A stretch of DNA of 64,000 bases, taken from assembly GCF_010015445.1 (NCBI RefSeq), contig NC_053127.1:30690215-30754214 (forward strand), in the 5' to 3' direction. The stretch comes from Perca fluviatilis. Its lineage: Eukaryota; Chordata; Actinopteri; Perciformes; Percidae. The translations under genes were made by a program, and so were the position numbers. The notes under the pieces are model-generated. The model did no database searches. It worked only from the letters and a program-made list of their open reading frames with translations, and was not told where the DNA came from. Each line of letters opens with the position of its first letter. The stretch's first letter is position 1. Shown here one piece after another: positions 55,613 to 64,000 of the stretch.

Positions 55613-56335
55613 TTTAAAGGGGTGATAGAATGATTATATAGGGTATTTTACACTGTTCCTTAAGGTCTCCTAATAGGGTATGTAACATTGGTTGGGCTGA
55701 AAATTGCCCGAATGCTATTTTATTAGGCCCTTAAATCAGCCCAAGAGACGAGTGACTTTGCGCGGGTATGGAGTGCTGTGGGCTGCCGCGTCGGACGCAG
55801 CTCCAAGTACCTCACAGCAGGCCGGGGCTGCTGAAGGAAGGCAGGCCGGCGCGAGGGCAGCTACACAGGCAGCACCGGCGCTGAACTCCGACACACAGTC
55901 GGACAAAATTTGCAATTAGCCATCCATTTTCGTAAAGCGGCCCATATTTGAGCTTTACATAGTTGATTTCTTGCATAAAAAAGTTTCAGAAGTGAATTTT
56001 GAAATGGAATAGCAGAGATCTGCGTGACCTAGCTAGATTCTGAAGACTACCTGATCTCAGGTCAGTTGTATAGCCTATGTAAATGTTGGGGCGTGACCGT
56101 TCTCATAATACACCCAAGGGCTGACAAAGCTTCCGGTTTTTGGGAGGTTGACGTCAACTTCCAGCTTTGTTGAGATTCGCTCGTTTTCAGCGGCAGTTTC
56201 AAAATATGAGATTTTCATAGTAAAGGGGTGTCAATGGGATTTTGAGCTTCTATGTATGTCCTATTTACCCACCGAACTGTCGTTATTCAACTATGACAGG
56301 GTAAAATCGGTTTTGCATTCTATCACCCCTTTAAA
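55613..56335. repeat. TTAA-type MITE, intact (unit 3)
   Basis: Ends TTTAAAGGGGTGATAGAATG and CATTCTATCACCCCTTTAAA are perfect inverted repeats, with TTAA at each border. No coding capacity seen. Confidence 0.8.
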
Positions 56336-58030
56336 TCCCTGTCAGACAGGCAAACCACATCAAAACATGTAAGTCTTAAAACCATAACACAGGGTCTCAA
56401 TTTACACACCTACTTAAAAGATCACAGACACGGTCCAATGTGGCAACTGACAGGGACAGAACACCAAAGAGGTAGCCATGATGGCACAGGTGCCTTAAAT
56501 AAACTCAGCTAATGCGGGGGGTTTGGTCTGGGTGGAGTTAATTTGATACTAGGGAGGTGTGAACACTTGAAGTTCTGCACACAAGCCAGCCCCACTACAC
56601 GAGACTAATAGGAAAATGACCCTACTTCTCACGTTATTTAATACAAACACTAACACTAACAACAATACCAAAACATTTTTATAATGAGCTTATGGTCTCA
56701 ATCGCTAGTTTCAAGTTTTGGCACTGTGTACAAAAAAGTAGCTGTGAACTTGTTTTTGGGTGTTGTCCGTGTTTTCATCTTAAACTTTGACCCTCTCACT
56801 GTGTGTTTACACTTCATCAAAGTTAATTGGAATATTTTGGTCGCCTAAAAATGTCTAATTCAGTGTCGCTGGTGTTAGCTGAGAACTTAAGGGAAAGTCT
56901 GCCAATTATCTCTTAAATGCCGTACATGCAGATGGATGGCGCCAGTACCTGGTGGTCTGTTTACCCACCAGTAAAAGCTCCACCAGATGACTCTCGTCAG
57001 AAGTGTTAAAAATCAGCAACTTTCCCTCTGTACCGTTTAGCTTAGTGCAGCGCCAATGCACCCATAAACAAAACTAGCATGGCTGCGTCATCCTCCCAAG
57101 CGCTACCCTTTGTCCAAAAATCGTCACATCCAGATCCAAGAAACAAGATGGCGGTGGCCAAATGCCAAACTCGAGGCTTCAAAACGGAAGTCCACAAACC
57201 AATGGTTGACATTACAGCTTTAACGTCCACTGCTATATCCACAGTCTATGACACAGTAGATATCAAAATCCACAGAAGATGAAGCCCACTGACTTTCGGT
57301 CAAAGAGGTTAAGAGGCGACACTCCATTGGGTCGGCGAGCTCTTTCGCTGCTATTTTGGACTGAAATAGGGCTCGCATTAATAACGGAGATTTGTAAATT
57401 ATGCCAATCCTACTTACGAGAGCTAGTAACCAACAGCCGTGGCAGTCATTTAATCTAAACGTTTTCTCTCCTTTTCTTAACCTGCTTGTAGACATAGTGA
57501 CATTGTGGTAATATGTTTTGCAATCAATGCAACTACCTTGTTAAATCAGTCCTGCTTTATCCACAGCCAGGATTATGTTGTAAAAAATCAGTGAAAAAAC
57601 ATGAATAAGGTTTTAGAAACGTGTAAAAATGTGTATCATATGCGTAGACAAGAGGTAAGTTTCTAATATATGAAAACGTACTTTGCAATAAACTTTAATC
57701 TGCTTAATTTTCATTTCAGAGAAAGAAAAAAAGTCAAAAGAAGCTATAAACAGATCAAAATAGGTTAATGAATGTAGCGTATACAATGAAGCTCAGCGTA
57801 AGTTCTTTCAGGAAGATTGATCAGCTGTTTTCTAGGCATTCACTTTTCAAATAAACCAATCAGATTCAGCCATGTTTTTCGCAAGCCAATCACAGCATGA
57901 CATCCCTGCTTTAAATATGTTCTCTCCCCTGCGGTTGTCAGCTGTCATTTCAGGAATAGAGTGTGACCCACCTCCTCCCCTTCAACCCCCAGTCTTCTTC
58001 ACCCGTGATACCCAGGCTTTTCGGTTTATC

Positions 58031-58198
58031 TGTGTTTTTTGCCCCCAACGGTGCCTTCCAGGCAGCACTGCCTGGAAGGCACCATTGGGAGGAACATTTT
58101 ATGGTTAGGGTTAGGATTAAGGTTAAGGTTAGGGTTAGGTGCCTTGAAGGCAGGCGCCGGCCGTTGCCTGGAAGGAAGCAGTTGGGGGCGAAAAACAC
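58031..58198. repeat. Short MITE with telomere-like repeats (unit 4)
   Basis: Counterpart of 24191-24357. The hairpin centre and one arm carry the same mismatches as unit 2. A local change (GCAGGCGCCGGCCGTTG) is private to unit 4. Confidence 0.65.
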
Positions 58199-59410
58199 CA
58201 TGGAGCGGCTTTTCGTCCAGCTGACCACACCTTCGGTGTAGTCTTTGTGCTCCTTCATCACCACCACCAGTGACTCCATTGGGGGATACGTTTGGGTTTC
58301 TCTACCCCTTTAAAACCTATATTATGCGATGGAGTCTAATCCTCAAAGACTTTATACATTTCATATTGTGTTATGTAGCTTAAAAATAAATCTTTGCATA
58401 TCTGCTACAAAGTCTCTCCTGATTGAAATTAAATTATCACAAATACCTGTAGCTTGTATTTTATACCTGTCCTATTATATTTTAGCTTGTTTTTAATTTT
58501 CTATTATCTGGGCTCATTAATTATTGAATAGTAGCTATTTAAATGTCCATTTAAATGTTAAATGTGTTTCTTTTGCTCGATTTAGTTGTTGATGTTTTAG
58601 GGTAGTAAGTCTTTTCAGGAACAAACTAATAGACAAACCATAATTGTTGATACATTTTTTAGTCAGTTTTTTTCAAAAGGCTATTTACCAGCATTAAATG
58701 ACAGTTTATATATATATATTTTTACAAGCACATTTGATCTATTCCAGGTTATGTAATTTTTTTAAATATGCACTGAGTAAACATTTAGTTAAACTTATCT
58801 ATTAAAAACCTGCCTTATCAGAACCTGCTGCATATATGCCTAAATAAATGTCCTCATTTACCACTTGACAGCCACTAAAAAGAAACTGATTCAACTCTAA
58901 CATTTTCAAACTTTTAAAGATACCGTTATAACGTTGTGCCACTTGAGGCCGCCAAGTGTAAAGTCATCTAGAATATTTGATATCATGCCAATGTCATGAA
59001 GAACATTAGAACAATATGTTTCATAGATTTAACAACAGTAGAAGTTAGCCCACTGTAAAATTGCAGAATACACTTCGACTACAGTTTTTTCTGTAACACT
59101 TTTCTATGAATGCAGTCCATTTAATACTTACGTTAAAGTAAGAACTTTGGAAGAAAACTAATTAGGTCAATTAAAAATGAATGAGACAAGAGTGCTGACT
59201 GAGTAATCATGGCTAATCTTTAAGAATGTATTTCTTTTGTTTTGGCTGAGACATGCGTTGACGTACCTCCCTCAGGACGTGGTGTATTCTGATTGGCAAC
59301 ATCAGCTTCACTATGTAGGTGAATGCCTCTTGGAACTTGTTTTTGGCACACACCACTCACAAACATCATCATACTGGTGAATAACCCACTCCCTAGGCCA
59401 TCGGATTGGA

Positions 59411-59666
59411 TTACAGATGCAATGTTTTTACTAAAGCTCCTTCCAGGGCTGTGATCAGACCAACCTGTGCCAGGCTGAGCACTTTAAGACCCTTCTCTCC
59501 CAGACTAAGATCAGTATATTTCTTGTCTCTCAGAAATGTGTAACGTGCATCCTCAGGGTAAGCTGAAGTCAAGATGTTACACTGATAGACTGGATCAACA
59601 GTACAATTCCAAGATAATTGCCTGACATTCGTTCTCTGTGTGATACCATTCTCACACTCTGTTCGT
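59411..59666 (-). other. Unrecognised open-frame block (unit 4 instance)
   Basis: Same minus-strand frame and stop as at 25524-25779 and 44889-45144. Confidence 0.22.
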
Positions 59667-60252
59667 TTCGGGAAACAACAAAAAACTTGGAAATGGCAAG
59701 TTTTAAGGAAAATTTGGATGTTGTAATAAGGCAGGCCTGCTTGGTTCTTTCGGTGAATGATTGTAAAGATTTAAGAAGAATATGTTTACGGCATTTACTC
59801 TCTAACTTGGACGTTTTGGGACAGACTGGTGGGGATGGCTATGAATAAAATATACATGGCGATACACTGGCTAATTTAAATAGCTCACGTTACTGTATTG
59901 GTGAACAGTTAACTTCATTTAATATTGTATGTGGCGTTTTCTTTTGCGGGGTGCAAATGTTCTACCTAAAAAAGTTTCTTCCCGAGAATATTTAGCAGAG
60001 TCACTGTTGCTGCGTCTGGAGCAGGACGATTGTGATTGGTTTAAAGAAATGTAAACAACCTAAAGCGTTTTTATTCTCCTATCCCAGAATGTACATGTGA
60101 TATAGCCAGACCTTACTCCACAGCGCTGTGTCTGGCAATGCGAGACAATTCCACATACAACAGGGACCATCCATGCTAAAGTTCCCTCCAGCTTTACTTC
60201 CTATGTACCCCGCCAAGTACACAAGCAAGTAGCCGTCATAGTTGACTTAATA

Positions 60253-60475
60253 TCAGACTGAGCAGGTCCAGGTCACACTGTCGAAGGACACATGGGGCCT
60301 CAGGGGGATGTGCAGCACAGCATCACTGTCCTGGATGAAAAAAAAGTATACATTTTGTTCAACTAAGCTAAACTTGTTCCTTTTTTTATCAGGTGTGCTG
60401 GCTCTGTCACCTTAAATTCAGGATAGTTGGTCTCCTCTATACTTGGAGGGGTGAAGGAGCAGTCCATTGGCTCAT
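60253..60475 (-). CDS. Unrecognised two-exon 3' gene end (unit 4)
   Basis: Exons 60411-60475 and 60253-60330 with splice signals and stop as in units 2 and 3. Unknown function. Confidence 0.28.
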
Positions 60476-61977
60476 CTTGATGGGTAATGGAAAACATGCA
60501 TTTTTATTATGAGATAATTTATTGTAATACACATACAGTTATTTTCTGAGGCTCCGGCCCTTGAAGCCCTGTATCTTTTTTCAGCTTTCTCCTCAGTCTC
60601 TCTGATGCTGTTTACTTCAAATTCCTACCCTGTCTACTGTACATTATTAAATAGTAACATCAATTGTTGCCTCTCTTTAGGTGGCAGTAATAAAAAGGAG
60701 TCATCCTCAACATTTGTTGTGTTCTGGTTTCAGAATGCTGAAGACAGTTGGAGAACAATTAGATACAAAAGAGGATGTAGGCTCTACAGTATTATTCTTT
60801 TTCTTGGCAACTATCACATTCTTTCCCAAATGATGTACAGATTTTTAAGCATTGTATCATCTCAAACGGCTTGAAAAATAGAGCACATACAGTAGATGCC
60901 GTAAATGGGGCATTCCCGCCGGACCCCCCCAGGTTTGGACTGAGCCCCGAATGTTTACAATGTCTGGCTCTGCCCCTGCTCGAACCTCCTACTTTACCCC
61001 AGTGGAAATATAAATCTTAATAAAAGTGTATGAGGAATATGAAGATGTATTTACAGAGCAATTCTGGGGATTATGAGGAAGAGGGGACATCCTCTTCCAC
61101 AGCCCAACTTGGCTTTGTAAGATGTTCAGCATTGGCCCATGACTTTCCTATAGCTCCCTTTGAAGCAACTGTACAACGTGTACTTAGAGAAAAAGATTAA
61201 AAAAGCCAATCTCAAAATGGACCACATAAGGTTGCAGATGAAATACTTCACAGAAAATGTATATTACTGCATTTCTTTCAGATTTCTAGTGATAAATTAA
61301 ATGGTGGTGTGGTTGAGAAGTTGCAAAAGCAATATCATGGCAAATAGGATTTATCTGCATGCAAAATAAGAACAAAACATACTTAAAAATGTATTAAAAA
61401 ACCTTTATTTTCCAATTCATGGTGGCAATTTCTTTTCACTTTGTCCTCTTTGTTTTTTTGAGTACAATCAAACAATCATGTTTTATTCCAGTGACGTACA
61501 AATCTGTGTATACATGTGCAATGTTAATATTTGAAAATATATTTACGTAACATGCTCCAAAGTTCCACACTTAAACTACAATAAACACAAAAATAAAACA
61601 AAAACAACAGCAGTAATTAAATTAGGACTATGAAATGAATATACTTAGATAAAATAAAGTTAAATTAAATTTAAAAAAGCAATCGCTGACATCACCAAAA
61701 TACGATTTTAAAAAACACATTTGCTCTCAGTTCTCTGTTCTCTGTTCTCAGGAAGGGCATATATCCACCCATACGTGTGTAAAAATACAATTCTATATGA
61801 AGATATAAGATATATTATTGCATAGGCATGGACACTTTAACTCTATTTCCTTCATTTTCATTCAGAGTTGCTACATAAACCAGTAACTACTCTAGAAGTT
61901 AGAGCAGCGCATGAAGTAGCTTTTCGTCAGCACACGGAACAACCTCCCGGTGCTCAGGCTGTACTCAAACATGTAAC

Positions 61978-62330
61978 AGAGTTATTTTGAGACACTTTAC
62001 AGATAGAGTAGGTCTAGACCACACTCTATAAATTCCAAAATCCCAACAATTACAGTAATTCCCTCAAGAGCAAGCATTAGCAGTGGCTATTGCGACAGTG
62101 GCAAGGAAAAACTCCCTTTTAGGAAGAAACCTCGGCAGACCCAGACTATTGGTAGGCGGTGTCTGACGGGGCCGGTTGGGGGGTGTGATGAACAGTGGCC
62201 AATAATAGTCACATTAAAGATAATGGAACAGTGACTTCAAAGGTCATCGTGGAAGTTCATGTCATAGCAGGGCACATCGTGTCATACTGAGTAATGCAGT
62301 CTCCTATACCGGATCATGACTACTCTGTGC
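61978..62330 (-). mobile_element. L2-like LINE 3' UTR fragment in mmp13-like copy 4
   Basis: Matches the 3' UTR of the other L2-like pieces (GTAGGTCTAGACCACACTC, GGCGGTGTCTGACG) with more differences, so it is an older or different subfamily copy. It replaces the 5' part of exon 10, intron 9 and exon 9. Confidence 0.75.
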
Positions 62331-62994
62331 ATATGAACATCACAATTATTATATTATTGTATAATTGTATTATTATACAATTAGACTGATTCAAAATTTG
62401 TTAACCGTCTTGTAAAACATCATCACACCTACGTCACCTGAATTCAATTCACATCATTTGAACGCACCTGTAGTAAGATCTGCCTACAAAGAACAGAGTC
62501 TTGGCAGATTTCACGTCACAGAGGCCCGCATCGATTTTCTTCACTCTTTTGGGCAGACCAAAACTGGAAATTGATTTAGGATAGCCTCTCACAAGATCAT
62601 TGCCACTGAAAGCCCACATTCTCCGATCTGTATCGATATCAGAAGAAAATACTTGTTAATATATGCATGTATATAAGATACATAAGGTAGTCTTGACAAT
62701 ATTGTCAGATTAGGAACCTCAGGTAGATAAGGAGAACACATACCTCTAAAGAGAAGGAGTCTGTCTGACTGTTGGCTTTCATAAGCAGCGTCGACGTGGG
62801 TGGGGGCTTCGGGCCAGAAGTTTGTGATGAGAGTTTGCTGAGGTGTATTGCTCTGAGGGTAGCTCCACCAGAAGAAGCTGAGAACACACAAGAACATAAA
62901 GTAGTTTATAATTCATATTTGTGTGCAGAGAAAACACTCTTAATGGACTGCAGCATTCACATTTTTTGTTCTACTGTATGTCTGTATTACTTGT

Positions 62995-63762
62995 ACTCGT
63001 CACTTTTACGTTACTTTTAAAAGCAGGTGTCTCTGGCAGAGACTGAAGTTAATTATACAAAAGCTATCTTTGACCATAAAGCCAATCTATGGTTTTTCAG
63101 TGAAGTGTCTGAACTAGGCTACATTGCAGATTCTCTACTCACAGAGTGACGGCTGATTCATTATGAACGAGTCCAGCGCGGGTTGAATGCACATCGGCAG
63201 GTCATCGGCGTTACACGGTGTTAATGTGTAATGTCCATATCTACTTGTAGTACTGGTCGCGCAGCCACGATGGTCTGTGCATTGTCATAGACACATGCAG
63301 CCTCTTTTCTGGAAATCCTTGCGTGTCCGTGCGACTGAAACAAGTCCACAGCGGTCCGCTACGTGTAGCCTAGTGTATGTATGAGCCCATCTCCACGGGA
63401 TCCATCTGTGAGGTTGTCAGCTTTGTGTCTGCCTGGGATGCTCTGTTTGTAGGACGGACGATTTAACAGCCAGTCCTCAGCGATGTAGTGGCATGTGTCA
63501 CATAGCTCTCCGCTCAGAGGGCCGTCCGGTAAAAAGACACGACGCTAAAAACGCTCTCAAAAGTTAGCTTTGGCTGCAGCATTGCTCCGCTACTACCAGC
63601 CTCTGTCACGTCCCATGTGGAGCTTGTGAGCGCGCAGCTGAGAAGGCAGTGTCGCTGTCAAATTTGTCCCTGGGAAAAGTAACGTTGCGCCGAATTGAAA
63701 AAGGAACTACGTTTCGTTACCAAATTTTCATTTTACTTTGTAACGCGTTACACCCAACACTG
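62995..63762. repeat. Foreign segment replacing exons 4-6 of copy 4, with a hAT-like end
   Basis: The right border reads TAACGCGTTACACCCAACACTG, next to normal gene sequence TTGAGCACTC. A terminus ending in CAGTGTTGGG (minus strand) with GTAACGCGTTAC is, from memory, common to fish DNA transposons, probably hAT. The left border starts at the exon 6 donor with ACTTTTACGTTACTTTTAAA, which may be a decayed left end. The interior is not recognised. Confidence 0.5.
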
Positions 63763-64000
63763 TTGAGCACTCATCTTGGCGGCCAAAGGAGATCATGATG
63801 TCAGCGGTGCCACTGTGGATTCTTGTGAATCTCAGAGGAGTGACTTTGGCCCAAACCTGCAGCGCTTTCTCTATGGAGTCATCTACCTCTGACACAGACA
63901 TGTCAGGTGTGTAGTTCTCTATCCTGTAGGATAGAAAATTATACTTAAATAATTAACGACATGCCATTCCTACATTAAGTTTCTCTCACACGTTTTCTCT

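Larger units (their letters stand above)
61892..63923 (-). pseudogene. mmp13-like copy 4, disrupted pseudogene (continues beyond the right edge)
   Basis: Surviving pieces: most of exon 10 (61892-61975, cut by a repeat), exon 8 (62468-62627), exon 7 (62744-62877) and exon 3 (63775-63923). Exon 9 is replaced by an L2 3' end, and exons 6, 5 and 4, including the whole zinc site, are replaced by unrelated DNA (62995-63762). The exon 3 donor is AT instead of GT (CCAAG|ATGAGT). Exons 7 and 8 still have open frames but carry private substitutions (for example FFWWSYP, and RMWAFSGND where copy 3 has RVWAFSGYD). It cannot make an active protease. Confidence 0.92.
57509..64000. repeat. Tandem duplication unit 4, cut by the window edge
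   Basis: Homologous to units 2 and 3 from TAATATGTTTTGCAATC up to the mmp13-like pseudogene, and continuing past the right edge. Single features match unit 2 in some places and unit 3 in others. Confidence 0.8.

Overview
The window is vertebrate, almost certainly a ray-finned fish and probably a percomorph. Coding exons are short and split by GT-AG introns. The intergenic DNA is full of fish-type repeats: L2-like non-LTR retrotransposons, tRNA-derived SINEs, MITEs and CA/GA microsatellites. No feature is bacterial or viral. Every confidently recognised host gene lies on the minus strand. The species call is an inference.

Layout, left to right. 604-6423 holds 11 of an expected 12 coding exons of acat1, mitochondrial acetoacetyl-CoA thiolase; the last exon lies beyond the left edge. 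7523-11221 is a complete ten-exon secreted matrix metalloproteinase (MMP 'A') with two unusual active-site features. 12751-19120 is a complete ten-exon collagenase-3-like MMP (mmp13-like copy 1). From 23638 a segment of about 13 kb, made of repeats plus one mmp13-like gene, is repeated head to tail: 23638-42960 (copy 2, gene 28001-31027), 42961-57508 (copy 3, gene 47366-50394) and 57509 to the right edge (copy 4, a broken pseudogene at 61892-63923). The upstream flank of copy 1 (about 19121-22682) is also homologous to the upstream flanks of copies 2 and 3, so copy 1 belongs to the same family but is older and more diverged.

The genes are secreted zinc endopeptidases of the MMP cluster, each with signal peptide, cysteine-switch propeptide, HExxHxxGxxH catalytic domain, hinge and four-bladed hemopexin domain. 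Copies 1-3 have identical exon lengths (474 residues each) and a TATA box with AP-1 and PEA3-like sites just upstream, the arrangement known for inducible collagenase promoters. The AP-1 part differs between copy 1 and copies 2/3.

Mobile-element history can be read from presence and absence. A tRNA-SINE and a TTAA-type MITE are shared by copies 2 and 3 but absent from copy 1. A 1.5 kb L2 fragment is private to copy 3. A 6.4 kb L2 mosaic, folded into a large inverted repeat, is private to copy 2. The items most worth a second look are that inverted repeat, a roughly 250 bp upstream block that is identical in three copies, and unrecognised minus-strand exon-like blocks amplified with the mmp13 unit.
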